Below are positions 21,370 through 33,939 of a stretch of 64,000 nucleotides of DNA, in pieces (positions within the stretch are counted from its first letter, which is position 1; every line of letters begins with the position of its first letter). The notes beneath the pieces are model-generated. The model did no database searches. It worked only from the letters and a program-made list of their open reading frames with translations, and was not told the DNA's origin. The translations under genes and the position numbers were made by a program. Source of the stretch: Papio anubis (lineage: Eukaryota > Chordata > Mammalia > Primates > Cercopithecidae); contig NC_044989.1 of assembly GCF_008728515.1 (NCBI RefSeq), positions 67,984,501 through 68,048,500 of the forward strand. The letters are read 5' to 3'.

Positions 21370-23315
21370 GGCAACAGCTGAGAGCTAAGTTCTCTATCTA
21401 TAAAGTCCCAAAACAAAAACAAAAACAAAAGACAGCAAATGAGTGAATTACCATTTGGTCTTTTGATCATTCTATTGCTATTCACATGATCAGATTTCTT
21501 CTCTTTTATAAATCACAGGAATAACTTCAGGAAGCCTCAGACATCCTCATATAAGGTTAAATATTTAAAACAGAGCTGTGTGGGAGTGTTGAAAATATCC
21601 AGACAAACATATGCTGGGAACCTTTTATAAAGCCCCACCACAGTACAGTGAGCCCAGGATGGCTGGAGCAGTCTCCAGCTGTGTACTCAGGGCACACACA
21701 CCCATTTGTCAGGGGATGTCCATCTTGAGCACAGCTCGCAATCCTCTTCTCAAGAATGAGGTCACCACAGAGCCCACATGGGCAGACAGGCTGCAGAATA
21801 AGATATATCTGGGTGCAGATGTGGGAGGAATTCGGACTAACAACCATAATGGAAACAGGAAATGAATTAGGTCAGCCCAACAGCACAGTTGTTGAAAAAG
21901 CAAAACTTAGCCATGTAATATAATTTTCATGTTTCATAATGTTCATCACCTATCAGCCAACTATACCAATGGGTTGGACTGTCACTATGAAAAAAAAAAA
22001 AAATCTTTCAAAGGCGTCCAGCAGACCCCTTTCCTACCGCAGATAGTCTCCTTAAGTTTCTTCCTGTGCTCTGAATCAATATATCACTAGATCTAAAGGG
22101 TCTTCTCATTCAAATTCTTCAACTGCAAAATCTTACTTTTTTCTCTACTGTTTAATGCCATTATAATGAACTTCGCAAGGCCTTTGAAGGCTAGACAGCC
22201 CTCACTAATGTATAAAACAAGAGAGAAAAAAATGGATTCCTTGGTAATAAAAGAGCAAGCCTCTTCCCTTATGGTACAAACATACATGTATATTCATAGT
22301 ATGCACACATTCACAAGCTCACACATATACATGCCTGAGCACAAACACGCACTTATTGTTTCTACCCTTTAAATGTGAAGTTATTTGGGGAAAATTGTTG
22401 CTGAGTCTCTGGGTTAGGAGAACAGCAAATCACTAATCTTTCAAGATGGTTAGCTCATGCTTGCTGCTGTGATGTTATTGACCTCACCCTCTAAGAGTAC
22501 ATCCAAGGCTGTCTGCTGACTTGAAAACTTTGTTTGAATACTCTGCCACACTACCTTTGACTTAACATAGGCCTTGATATCTTTTTGGCTGCTGATAAAA
22601 GTCATGCACAGTTGAGACATGCAATCTGATGAAATTACCAGCACTTAGCTCTGCTAAATTCTTTAAAATTGTGTATAACATTATACTCTTCCTAAAAAGT
22701 CATTCCTTTACTCTTTAACATATGCTACCATGTTTAAAACTTGAGAAACATCCTACACAAAACTCTTCTTAATTCTGCGCTCTCTGTGGTCATTCCATTT
22801 TCTGAAAGCTTTAAATTCTATGTGCCACATCACCTAGTAGCAAAACATCTTACACTCTTCTCTCATTGTTTCACATATATTAGACTTGTTTTCCCAAGTG
22901 AAGTGGGCTCACAAAGAGTTGAAACTTAGGGAAAATGCTTAGGAGGAAAGCAATTTTTTCTTAATTTGTTATTTTAAAACAAGAGTGGGAAGGAAGACAA
23001 AGTCTACTGAGTTGATTAACTGTTAATTTTTAGAATTAAGTAGAATGACCCAGATTACACCTTATCTTTCAAACAGAAAGATATTCATTCTGGAAAGGAG
23101 AGTATGAACAAGATTATGTAGGAGAAGGTATAGCCTAATTTGAGAAAGGGAAATATAAATCTAGGAAGCCAGGAAGAATGAATTTGATCCTGTAGCTCAG
23201 AAGAAATTATGCACTCAAGATAAAATTGCCAAACTCTTTAGAAAACCACAATGCTTAGAGGAGATCTTAGCAACAAAAGGACTACACAGTTTATCTGGCT
23301 ACAAACTCAATACCG
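21370..23315. other. Unassigned sequence
   Basis: Almost 2 kb with no named repeat. It contains short A-rich runs (21409-21432, 21990-22003) and a CA-rich imperfect tract at 22285-22350. All frames are under 100 residues and overlap on both strands, as expected by chance. Confidence 0.45.
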
Positions 23316-23319
23316 TCCA

Positions 23320-24345
23320 TTATTTAATAATTCATTCATTAACAAATATGTGTCAGGAGCTTACTAGTATCTGGAAGTACCTACTATATATCTGGAATAT
23401 CTGGAATTGTTTTAGGCATCTCTATGCAGAAAACAAGACAGATAAAATTCCTACTCTGATGGAGCTGATATTCTAGAGGTAGAGACAGAAATTAAACAAA
23501 TGAACAAATAAACATATAATGCAGCTAGTGATAACTTCCAGGAAGAAAAATAAAGCAGACTGAGGAAATAGAAGGTGACTATGGAAAGATGAGGGGATTG
23601 TGTTTTAGATAGAATCATCAAAGATGGACTTTTTAAGGAGGTGATATTTGAGCATAAATGAATTGAGGGAATAGCCAAGCAAGCAAGGACAGAGAGAACA
23701 TTCCTGGCATAGGAGACAGTAGGTACAAGAGCCTCAAGTAAGGGAGAAGATTAATGTGTTCAAGAAACAGAAGGAAAGATGATGGCTATATTAATTGGCT
23801 TCACTTGAGTCACATTTTTACTATCTATAAATATCCCATACATTGTGTTGTATACCATAGATATATACAATAATTTATTTTTTAAAAAAAAAGACCCAGT
23901 GACATGGGAGATGTAGAAAGGGGCCAGATCATGGAGGGGTTTGTGGGCCACAGTACAGAAGCCTGGATTTTGTCAGGGTGTGGATTGGAGGATCCTAAAA
24001 ATTTTGAATAAGGAAGTGTCACAATCTGATTTGCAATTTAAGAAAATTGCTCTGTCTTCTGTTGGAAAATATACTAAATAAGATTCCAGAGAGGAAATTC
24101 TGTGACAAGTGAACAACCAATTCCATCTGCCCAGGAGAGAGATGACAGTGACTTGGACTGGGGTGATAGTTGTGGAGGTGGTGATACTATTGAAAGAAGA
24201 GTAGATGCGACATGACAATGGATTGCTTAATGAGAAGGAGTCAAGGATGATATCCAATGTCAGCCAAAGCAACTGGATGAATCATGGGGCCATTTACTAA
24301 GGTGGAAAAGATCAGTGGAGGAGCAAAATTGAGAGCAGGGTAGAG
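23320..24345 (-). mobile_element. L2 LINE, about 1 kb of 3' end, reverse strand
   Basis: Long reverse L2. 'ataattcattcattaacaaa' opens it. Then come 'tctgatggagctgatattct', 'aaggaggtgatatttgagca', 'agagagaacattcctggcat', 'ggggccagatcatggagggg', 'gcctggattttgtcagggtg', 'gaagtgtcacaatctgattt' and 'gactggggtgatagttgtgg'. 'gtcaaggatgatatccaatg' follows. The order matches L2 ORF2 C-terminal and 3'UTR sequence. It is frame-disrupted. Confidence 0.9.
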
Positions 24346-24499
24346 AATCAAAAGTTTCATGGGAATTGAGTCTATTAACTATGTAGTACAATTGCTTTAA
24401 AAGCTAATAAGATCATTAACTATATTGATAGAAGTTTAATAATCCAGATCAACAAAAACACAATACATCCTCTCTCCTGTGCGCTATTTGTACCACATT

Positions 24500-24905
24500 C
24501 TAACCCCTCTGTTCAGTATTACACCCTACATTTTAAGAAGGATATTGACAAAGAGAACAGTATTCAGAGGATAGAGTTTAGGAAGGAGAAGGAGCTCACA
24601 TTACATGAAAAATGCTTGAAGAAATTGAGGAGCAGAGAAAAGAAGAGATGTTGCTGAGAAAGATGGGTGCATCATATGGTAGTTGTCTTCAAACATTTAA
24701 AGAAATGTAACATATCCTCTGTGACTCCAAAAGGAACTTGGTAGAGACAGGTAAAAGATAGGAGGCTGACTTCAGAAAGAAGGAATTTCTATTAATTACA
24801 AAGCTGTCCCAAAGAGACTGGCCAAGCACTCTTTAGAGGTGTGCATCAAATAACACATTGGATGGGATGATATCCAAGTCCCATCCATCATGGGGTTTTG
24901 ATAAC
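24500..24905 (+). mobile_element. L3/CR1 LINE 3' region
   Basis: 'gaaggatattgacaaagaga' and 'cagtattcagaggatagagt' open it. 'gcttgaagaaattgaggagc', 'gtagttgtcttcaaacattt', 'gctgacttcagaaagaagga', 'acaaagctgtcccaaagaga' and 'cactctttagaggtgtgcat' then follow the L3/CR1 ORF2 end and 3'UTR in forward orientation. It is old and non-coding. Confidence 0.75.
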
Positions 24906-24909
24906 TCTA

Positions 24910-25295
24910 GATGCTAACTCTTTCTAGGTAGAAAACATTTTGATAATTTTTTTAAGTCTCCAAAAGGGTAGATAGTTGAGGATCAAAATATACTTAGCAA
25001 TTCAATCCTTTTTTACTAGGCATCCAGACCTAGCTAATAGAAACTTTTAAATAGCTCTCAGTTTTTTTAAAAGAAAAATTATTTTGTATTTTGTGTAGGG
25101 GTGGGGATGAGGAATCTGTTCTCTGCAACAAAAGCCTAGATCAACTCTATCAATCATTAATAATAGACAAAGGATCATGTTAACCAAGGATAACATAGAA
25201 CTGTAAGAAGACACTTGGTGAATCTCTTCTGATCCTAAAGAGGACTGGATGGAGGAACTACCTGGTGGAGTGAGAAGAGAACAGACATTCATCTT
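24910..25295. other. Unassigned sequence
   Basis: No repeat or gene recognised. Confidence 0.45.
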
Positions 25296-25299
25296 CTTG

Positions 25300-25455
25300 C
25301 CAGCAACCTTGTCAGTGACCTTGAACAACTGCATTTTAAACGACTGTTTTAAGAATAAAATGAGATAGTCCAGGTAAAGCACCTAGCAGAGTGCCTAGAT
25401 AAAATGGTGACCTTGATAAAATGGTGGCTATTATTTTATTGCTATAATTATTCAC
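25300..25455 (+). mobile_element. MIR SINE fragment
   Basis: 'gtcagtgaccttgaacaact', 'aaaatgagatagtccaggta', 'gcagagtgcctaga' and 'ggctattattttattgctat' follow the 3' half of MIR in forward orientation. Confidence 0.6.
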
Positions 25456-25559
25456 AAATGTTAAATCATTTCTGTATATTGAGCTGTCTGATCTTTGGTT
25501 AAAGAATCTCCAGGAAGATGGTGTAGGGCCTTTCCAGGGTCTTCCTTTCATAATGTTTA

Positions 25560-25670
25560 GAGCATGGTTCTGAGGCTCCCTGATGTATCATCTATAAAAT
25601 GAGAGGGTAGGATGACCTTTAGATTCTTCCAGCTCTTATAGCCAATGTTACTATGAGATTTACCACCACA
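25560..25670 (+). mobile_element. MIR/MIR3-like fragment
   Basis: 'tcatctataaaatgagaggg', 'taggatgacctttagattct' and 'tccagctcttatagcc' match the 3' half of MIR3/MIRc-type SINEs. Confidence 0.55.
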
Positions 25671-25739
25671 GAGAATATTCAAAAAAATGTGCTAAAGCTC
25701 TAAAATAGAAATTAATAAGAAACTTTAGTAAAAGTGGTT

Positions 25740-26500
25740 GACTATGAGATGACCATGTGGAAATCAATGACTTTTCTTTATACTAGTTAGAAAATATCAT
25801 GAAAAAATACGACATTTATAAAAGCTAAATCTATAAAATACTTCAAAGTAATCTTAGCAGGATATGCAAGAGACCTATATAAAGAAAACTTCAAATCATT
25901 CCTGAAAAATATAAACTAATTATTGGATAATTGGAGACATAATGTTCTCAGATGGCAAAACTAAATGTAATCATATTAATTACTGACAAATTGACTTGTT
26001 TATTTAAAGTATATTTAATAAAATTTCCAATAGCATTTTTTTCTGTCTGTTGGCATGGAAAAAAAGTTTCAAAACGTTATATGAAAGAGTACATATGGAA
26101 GAATAGTTAAATACATTTCTAAAGAAAATAGAAGTGAGAAAAGATTGGAACAATACCATAAGCTTTATATTTCACTATATGCACAAACTAAGTTCTTAAT
26201 GTACTTAAGAGCTAAATGTAAAGTCTAAGCCTTAAAAACTAGGAAAAAAAGTGGGGAAAGCAGGGGAAGAAGGAAGAGGAGAATGACCATTTGTCATCTT
26301 TCTAGTGAGGGAAATACTTACAAAAAGAAAGAAAGTGAAAAACTCATGAGAATATTGATTATTTAAGCACATAAAAATGTATATTACTTGTCAATTTAAA
26401 ATAATATAAACTAAATTAAAACGCATATAAAATAGAATAATATTTTCAAGAGTATGACAGAGGTTTAGTATTCAACATACTAAAAAGTCACATAAAGCTT
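25740..26500 (+). mobile_element. L1M ORF2 fragment, forward
   Basis: 'aaatcaatgacttttcttta', 'tttataaaagctaaatctat', 'gcaagagacctatataaaga' and 'ataattggagacataatgtt' match the post-RT region of ORF2 in old L1s. The later part, with 'aagggaaatactt'-like A-rich sequence, is weaker. Interrupted near 26545 by an LTR; probably the same element as 27350-27890. Confidence 0.65.
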
Positions 26501-26544
26501 GTCTTAGTCCAGGTGTCTAAGAAGCAAACAATAAGAATTAAAAG

Positions 26545-27000
26545 TGGAAGAATTTTATTAGGCATATTAGGGCTCCCATAACAAAATACCACAAGCTAGA
26601 TGACTTAAACAACAGAAATGTATTGTCTCACAGATGTGGAGGCTAGCAGTTGGACATCAAGGTGTTAGCCAGGTTGGTGCCTTCTGGGGGCCATGAGGGT
26701 GAATCTGTTCCATGCTTTCTCTCTGGCTTCTGGTGGTAATTCATTGGCTTGTATATGGTGTTATTCCTGTGTCTTAACTTTGTCTTTTCTTTGTAAGCAT
26801 CTGTCTCTTCACCTGGCGTTCTTGACTGTATATGCGGACATCTATCACCCTTGGATTAAGGGACCATCCAACTCCAGTATGACCTCATTTCAACTAATTG
26901 CATCTGCAACAACCTGATTTTCAAGTAAGGATACATTCTGAGGTACTGAGGTAGGATTTCAATATATGAATTTTGAGGGGACATAATTCAACTCATAACC
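26545..27000 (-). mobile_element. MaLR LTR (MLT1-type), reverse strand, full length
   Basis: 'ttagggctcccataacaaaa', 'gatgacttaaacaacagaaa', 'gtattgtctcacagatgtgg', 'catcaaggtgttagccaggt' and 'ggtgccttctgggggccatg' open the reverse LTR. 'catttcaactaattgcatct', 'atacattctgaggtactgag' and 'gaggggacataattcaactc' close it. Length about 455 bp, as expected. The usual 'tgaccttattaggaaatagg' region is diverged. Confidence 0.92.
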
Positions 27001-27349
27001 TTAGGGGAAATGCCCACATAAAAGGAAGGAAGAAGGAAGACAAGCAGACTATGAGAGCCATTGGAGATGGTGGTAGAGGGTGCAGACTGTCTTATAGTCT
27101 AAAGAGGTATCAGAAAGTCAGAGAGAAATCCTTGAGACAAAGTCAGCTGACAAAAGTGTTCTGTCTCCTAATAATGGGTCTGCTTTAGTATCCACACTAC
27201 ACTCAGTCCTTGGTGAGGGGCAGTGCATCGGTGGCATGGCTTGGGCATAAATAGGGCAGTGGATTTCAAAGTGCTGCAGTTGGAGCCCTCAGTCAATGCC
27301 ATTTCTGTAGTCAACAGTCTAGAAGCTGTTTTCTCTTGGCTGACACAAT
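27001..27349. other. Unassigned sequence between MLT1 and L1M
   Basis: It contains a short GGAA-rich purine stretch at 27020-27045 and otherwise nothing recognisable. It may be degraded L1M sequence. Confidence 0.4.
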
Positions 27350-27892
27350 ACCATAAAAGATAAATGGATAGAGAGTGATTTACAATAAAGGAAATATTGA
27401 AAGTTCAGCTTTACAAAAGTGTAATTGCAAATGCACAATCATAAAAGTGCAGTATAAGACAACATATGATTTTTTGGTTTACAAAATTATCAAAGTAAGA
27501 ATTCCTTAAAATGGAGATATTCAATGCTGAGGATGATGAAATCAACAAGCTGTTATTAATGCAAATTGGTACAACCATTCTGGAATGCAATGTGGCAAAA
27601 ATATGTCTTATAAAATAAGTGTATGCTTTGACCTAGTAATGGGTTATTTAGTAATATATCCTAGGAAACAGTCATAAATGCATACAAAGGCATATACAAA
27701 AAAATAATCACTACAGTATTTATAGTCATAAAAATAGATGTAACCAAAAAGAACAGTTTAATCACAAGGTAATATAAAGGAAATATTAATTCATTTACTT
27801 AACAGGATAAGCTAAAGCTATCAAAAATCATACTTTAGAAGAGATTATAATGTTACATGAAAACATAAAATAAATTAATAAAGATCATTATT
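27350..27892 (+). mobile_element. L1M ORF2 end/3' region, forward
   Basis: 'attggtacaaccattctgga', 'gctttgacctagtaatgggt' and 'tatatcctaggaaacagtca' correspond to the ORF2 C-terminal end of old L1s. Diverged copies of 'cagtatttatagtcataaaa' follow. It is cut at its right by the younger reverse-strand L1. Confidence 0.75.
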
Positions 27893-29908
27893 TTATTTTT
27901 TGTTTTCTCTTTATTTCTTCTTAAGAAAATGGGATATATGTGCAGAACGTACAGGTTTGTTACATAGGTATACGTGTGCCATGGTGGTTTGCTGCACCTA
28001 TTGACCGGTTCTCTAAGTTCCCTCCCCTCAACCCTCACCCCCAACAGGCCCTGGTGTGTGTTGTTTCCTTCTCTGAGTCTATGTGTTCTCAATGTTCAAC
28101 TCCCACTTATGAGTGAGAACATGTGGCGTTTGGTTTTCTGTTCCTGTATTAGTTTGCTGAGGATGATGGCTTCCAGCTTCACCCATGTCCCTGCAGAGGA
28201 TATGATCTCATTTCCTTTTCATGGCTACATAGTATTCCATGGTGTATGTGTATCACATTTTCTTTATCCAGTCTATCATTGATGGGCATATGGGTTGCTT
28301 CCATGTCTTTGCTATTGTAAATGGTGCGCAACAAACATACGTGTGCATGTGTCTTTAGCGTAGAATGATTTATTTTCCTTTGGTTATATACCCAGTAATG
28401 GGATTGCTGGGTCAAATGGTATTTCAAGTTATAAATACTTGAGGAATTGCCATACTGTCTTCCACAATGGTTGAACTAATTTACATTCCCACCAACAGTG
28501 TAAAAATGCTCCTCTTTCTCCACAGCCTTGCCAGCATCTATTGTTTCCTGACTTTTTAATAATCACCATTCTGACTGGCATGAGATGGTATCTCATTGTG
28601 GTTTTGATTTGCATTTCTCTGATGATCAGTGATGTTGAGCCTTTTTCGTATGTTTGTTGGCCATGTAAATGTCTTCTTTTGAGAAGTGTCTGTTCATATC
28701 ATTTGCCGACTTTTTGATAGGGTTGTTTTTTTCTTGTAAATATATTTAAGCTCCTTGTACATTTTGGATATTAGACCTTTGTCAGATGGGTAGATTGCAA
28801 AAAATTTCTCCCATTCTGTAGGTTGCCTGTTCATGCTGATGGTACTTTCTTTTGCTGTGCAGAAGCTCTTTAATTAGATCCCATTTGTCAATTTTGGCTT
28901 TTGTTGCAGTTGCTTTTGGTGTTTTTGTCATGAAATCTTTGCTTATGCTTATGTCCTGACGGGTATTGCCTATATTTTCTTCTAGGGTTTTTATGGTTTG
29001 GGGTTTTACATTTAAGTCTTTAATCCATCTTGAATTAATTTTTGTATAAAGTGTAAGGAAGGGATCCAGTTTCAGTTTTCTGCGTATGGCTAGCCAGTTT
29101 TCCCAGTAAAATTTACTGAATAGGAGATCCTTTCCCCATTGCCTGCTGTTGTCAGATTTGTCAAAGATCAGATGGTTGTAGATGTGTGGTGTTATTTCTG
29201 AGGTCTCTTTTCTGCATCATTGGTCTTTATGTCTGTTTTAGTACCAGTACCATGCTGTTTTCGTTACTGTAGCCTTGTAGTATAGTTTGAAGTCAGGTAG
29301 TGTGATGCCTCCAGCTTTGTTCTTTTTGCTTAGGATTGTCTTGGCTATATGGGGTCTTCTTTGATTCCACGTGAAATTTAAGATTTTTTTTCTAATTCTG
29401 TGAAGAATGTCCATGGTAGTTTGATGGGAATAGCATGAAATCAATAAATTACTTTGGGCAGTATGGCCATTTTCCCAATATTGATTCTTCCTATCCACGA
29501 GGATGGAATGTTGTTCCATTTGCTTGTGTCCTCTCCTATTTCCTTGAGCAGTGGTTTGTAGTTCTCCTTGAAGAGGTCCTTCACATCCCTTGTTAGCTGT
29601 ATTCCTAGGTATTTTATTCTCTTTGTAGCAATTGTGAATGGGAGTTCATTCATGATTTGACTCTCTGCTTTCCTGTTGTTGGTGTGAAGGAATGTTTGTG
29701 ATTTTTGCACACTGATTTTGTATCCTGAGACTTTGCTGAAGTTTCTTATCAGTTTAAAGAGTTTTGAGGCTGAGATGATGGGGTTTTCTAAAAACAAAAT
29801 CATGTCATCTGCAAACAGAGACAATTTGACTGCCTCTCTTCTATTTGAATACACTTTCTTTCTCTTGCCTCATTGCTCTGGCCAGAACTTCCAACAGTAC
29901 GTTGAAAT
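27893..29908 (-). mobile_element. L1PA/PB-type LINE-1, 5'-truncated, reverse strand
   Basis: About 2 kb of the 3' half of a primate-age L1. 'cgtacaggtttgttacatag' near 27947 and 'tgtgccatggtggtttgctg' are the 3'UTR end. 'agtattccatggtgtatgtg', 'gggattgctgggtcaaatgg' and 'tgagatggtatctcattgtg' follow, then the ORF2 C-terminus up to the RT core and 'ctctggccagaacttccaac' at the truncation point. Part of the 3'UTR is deleted near 28005. Sequence identity is much higher than in the L1M copies, so it is younger. It lies in an older forward L1M. Confidence 0.95.
28429..29854 (-). pseudogene. L1 ORF2 remnant (RT core to C-terminus), disrupted
   Basis: ORF2p of L1 is an endonuclease/reverse transcriptase that copies L1 RNA at the target site. 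Only the part from the RT active site on survives here. A minus-strand frame from 29854 carries the catalytic F-A-D-D (29804-29815). A second frame at 29519-29238 and a third at 28614-28429 hold downstream pieces; the last has the ORF2 C-terminal motif with 'LHCWWECKLVQPLWKTVW'. The three pieces are in different frames with stops between them, so nothing functional can be made. The endonuclease domain and ORF1 are absent. Confidence 0.92.
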
Positions 29909-29909
29909 A

Positions 29910-32180
29910 GCCTCATTTCTCTTTCAGAGTAAACTCACAACAACAAAGCCATACTCACCATGGAGAAATAGCATGTCTGCTTGGCTTAGTGTCCTTCCCT
30001 TCTAGTGCTCAGTTAGCCATTGCTACAGTTTTAATAACCCAACTTGTCAGAGTCCGCAGTTCAAAGAAGATGCTGTAGTTTGCAAATTAGGCAAATGGAC
30101 AGTGAAACTCTGTTTTTTCCTTCCTTTCTCCAAACCAAAAAGATCATTAAAAACAGATGCAAGATCTTTCTTGCAAAATGTCTAGTCTAATTTTCAGCAC
30201 AAATTGTTCAGAGGACTTTTCATGTATCTGACATGGAAGAACTTAATTTATATTCAATTTTGGAGAAGAGAGAATAGAAAGAGAAGGGAAATTTTACCAT
30301 CCCATGAACAATAGCTTGTGAATAAGCTTTAAGGCTCTTTTACTGTTATGAGGGCTTGCCTCTGAAATTCCACTTTCAAATGCCTCCCAACTATATTACT
30401 CATACGATTTCTGACCACATCCCTCCAACTCATTCCAGTTTGTCAATACGCCTCCATTTTTAAGTACTCCCCTATCCCTGGAGTGTCATTTCACTGTTTC
30501 TTGGACTTGAAAATAGTACCTTAGTTTGTCCCATCAACCTTTTCCCAGGGAGGCAGTCGGCACATTTTAGCAGACTTTACAGTATTAAAGGAAAAGAAAA
30601 GAAAAAAAAAAAAGCCCTTCCTGATGTCTGTTCTGAATTTGTTTGTGTTCTATTCTGTGTATATCCCTCCTTTGTTCTGTCCTCTGCCTCAGACAGAAAG
30701 CAATCATCCTGCCTGAAATGTATCTATAGCCAAGGCTCCATGTAAATTACAGAGAGAGATGACAAATTTCATGGCCTGGTTATGGTAAAAATGGCAAATT
30801 TCACAGTTTGTCATGGATTAATAGAAAGGGAAAACAAACACAAATGAAGTCATCCCAGTTGTTAGAAATAATTCCAGAGTGACTATTTGATGAATTTAAA
30901 CAATGGGATGGAATGCAGGCCGTTCAACACTCAACCCATGACTTTAAATTTAATAAAGGTCCTTGTAGTTTTATAATACTCAAACATCCTCAAGATGAAG
31001 GTTGAATCCAAACACACTTTGCACTTCAGCCTGAGCCCATAAGGAGCAAGCCCCAAATTCCAAAAACCTAAGTTTCCCCTCCTCACAGAAAATAATAAAG
31101 CATCCATGAAATGTTTTCATGATGAACCATGGAGTGCAGATTTTTAGGGTCATTTGTGACATCATGATAGATGAGGAGATTTATCTACATGTTTGGAAAT
31201 GTTACACAGCTCAGTCAAACCACCTGGAAAATATCTTTAAAAGATTAAGGAACTGAACTCATCTTCATAGTTCATCCTCTTTAGTCCTAGTTTCAACTTT
31301 ATTCCCTCTCTTTGCTCATTCTCAGTTACTACTCAACCTTGTGAAAAATGTCTTGACCAGGGCTTCATTCACCACGGGATTCTGAGTAAGGTCTCATGAA
31401 AGAATTGGGTAATCCATCATCATCTCTTTAAACTTAGATTCTGTAGCCAGTGCTTTAGGTCTGGCATTCCTGCGGCTTTGGTAACTGTCCCCACATTGTC
31501 TAAAATCCTTCAAAAGAATCTTTCATTGTTGCAGGGCCTGAGCAGTGTTTTTGCACTGTACTTCATTTCTGCATCTATATTTTGCTTATCATCCATGTAT
31601 TCCTTGAGTCTTTCTATAGCATTCATGTCTGAATGAAACAAATTCTGAAATTATGGCAAAATTACATATAGCCAGATGATTCATTGGAACTGGTACTTTC
31701 AGATTGCCTCATATTTGTCAATCTAATCAAGTTGAACATAACGATTTAGCCTGAATAATTCTTTTAATCACTTTAGATTCTTCTACATAAATGAAGACCC
31801 TTAACACAAATGTAGATATGAGAATAAATGTAGGTAAATAGAGGTGGGAAGATAAAATAAATGGTGGCATGGATGCCTTCAAGCACTAAAGATTTAGGAA
31901 CTGTCTAAAACTCTGGGGTGAAATAAGCACAGGGCATTCTGAGGGGTAGACTGTGCCATTCTAATTCCCTAACAAGGCATAGTTCACTTTTCATCTTTGC
32001 ATCTTAATAGACTACTATATTAGAAGCAATCACATTTGGTTTATTGTCAGCTTAAAAGTCATGACTAATGTATCTGGAAATTGAAAATAAGTGGCAAAGT
32101 GTTGTCTAATAATGCTGACTCTTTTTTTTAGTCTAGTGGGAGATCTTCCAGTATGTGGAAAGGCAGACAGCAAAGACAAT
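29910..32180. other. Unassigned sequence
   Basis: More than 2 kb without a named transposon or gene. It contains an A-rich run at 30589-30615. The short frames have no features. It may include unique conserved sequence, which cannot be judged without alignment. Confidence 0.45.
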
Positions 32181-32184
32181 TGCT

Positions 32185-32370
32185 TCACCTTCAGTCCCTT
32201 CAGTGCTTACATAACTGTCTGCCCCACACTCTCACCTTGTTTCTATGTCACCTTGTAATGTCCCTGTGTGCGTGTCTTACTTACACAAGTAGGCTGAAAG
32301 TTCCTTTAGGGAGGGGTCTTCCTTCTCTTTTAATCCATCCTGGAAACACCGAGAATAATTCAGGGCCATA
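32185..32370 (+). mobile_element. Possible L2 LINE 3' fragment
   Basis: 'gtgcgtgtcttacttacaca', 'aggctgaaagttcctttagg' and 'gaggggtcttccttctcttt' resemble the forward L2 3'UTR ('tgagctccttgagggcaggg' region). Weak. Confidence 0.35.
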
Positions 32371-32374
32371 AGTT

Positions 32375-33780
32375 CTAGTTGGCTTGAGAGACACTCCTAA
32401 AGCCCACATCAAGGCCATCAGCTGCACAGCTTGCTAATTTAACTGTAGTCATTTGCAACAGGTCTTCCTAAATCATTGCTAAGGACTCAAGTCTCCAGAG
32501 CTCCATGGAACATCCCCAATTAATATTCCCAGCACTGCCATAGAAAACAGTTTCATATGCAAATATAGCCGCTCAGCTTTCTGATCATAGAAGCTTTGCA
32601 TTAAGGAAAGGCTGCTGGAACATCTGGTGTCCCATCAAGTTTCCAATATCACTGTCAGTAAACAGTGAGCTCAACTTAGAGTGCAAGGATAAAGGCCCTA
32701 GGCTCTGGCTGGGCCCCCGTTCATATTGCTGATGGAATCTGAAGAGTGTAGACATTTGCTCTAAGTCTGTGACAAACGATATAAATTCTGGCAGATAAGG
32801 CAGAACTTAAATCTGAACCTGTTTTAAGGCCACAGAGCTTTGTAAGGTTAGTGGCACTTAGAAAAGGATGCAGCGTAGATTCTAATTCCTTACACCATCT
32901 TCCATTGTCTCCTCATTATTTTTCCCAAAACACTGTCTTAATTCTCATTCCTTGAAAAGAAGACTGCAATTTTCTTCCCAGGAGAGGGATCAAAGAAGTG
33001 GGAGTATCATGGAGCCAGTTTAGAGGAAGAACTATTTTTCCACAAATCAGAGGCTGAGAAAAACTAAGAGTTGAATAAAAAGCGAAAAACTAAGGAACAC
33101 AAAGCATTCCCTGAAGCAGTGGCTAAAACCAAGTAAACCAGAGCAGGAAAGGAAAATAGAGGTCCAGAATCAGAAGCTGAAACCCTGATGCATCAAAAGC
33201 AACAGATCTAAAACCAATGGGCTGTGATCTAAACAATGGCCACTTCCATTTGCTTGCTCTCACATACCAGATTAAAACAGATGCTTAAAGTCATATACTA
33301 TAAAGAACAAAGAAAAAAAATGTGCATTGCCTCCTCTTTATGATTCTTTCATCTCATAGAAAAAATGACAGTGGTTCTTAAACTTACCCAGTGGAAAAAT
33401 GAGACCCAATTTGTGTATTCTTAAAGTGCGAGGCTGGCTTCCCTGACCTCTCTTCTTGACCCTGTCCAGTACACTGAATTTAGGAACTGGCTCTGGGTCT
33501 TTCTTCACCTACAACAATGGGATTCTCATTTTGGGTTTCATGGCTGCATGAGAGGCAGGGCTTGATCATATTAGGCTGGGTACAGGTGGAAGTTGTAAAG
33601 ATGTGGTTGATACCCTCAAATAGAGGTTATTAAAACGGGGAAATAGCCAGAGGTCTCTTAGTTTCCTCCTCCTCTGCCTGATACCTATCAGGTGCATCTC
33701 ATCTCACATTGCTCTTCAGCTAGTGGACCTTCCTAATGAACCTAAAACATCTTCAAGTATTCTGCTGTCAGAGCCATGGT
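32375..33780. other. Unassigned sequence
   Basis: No repeat or gene recognised in about 1.4 kb. Confidence 0.45.
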
Positions 33781-33784
33781 AGCA

Positions 33785-33935
33785 ATCAGAGCACGGGTTA
33801 GTGGTTAGCAACCTAAGCTCTAAGTCTACCAGTGCAGACCTGGGTTGCCACTTACTAGCTATGGAGCTGTAACCAAACTACTTAATCGCTTTAAGGCTCA
33901 GATTTTTCAATTTGGTAAATGGGTATTCTTAAAGA
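33785..33935 (+). mobile_element. MIR SINE fragment
   Basis: 'gttagtggttagcaacctaa', 'cagacctgggttgccactta', 'ctagctatggagctgtaacc' and 'aagctacttaatcgc'-like sequence give the forward 5' two-thirds of MIR, including the conserved core. Confidence 0.85.
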
Positions 33936-33939
33936 TGTA

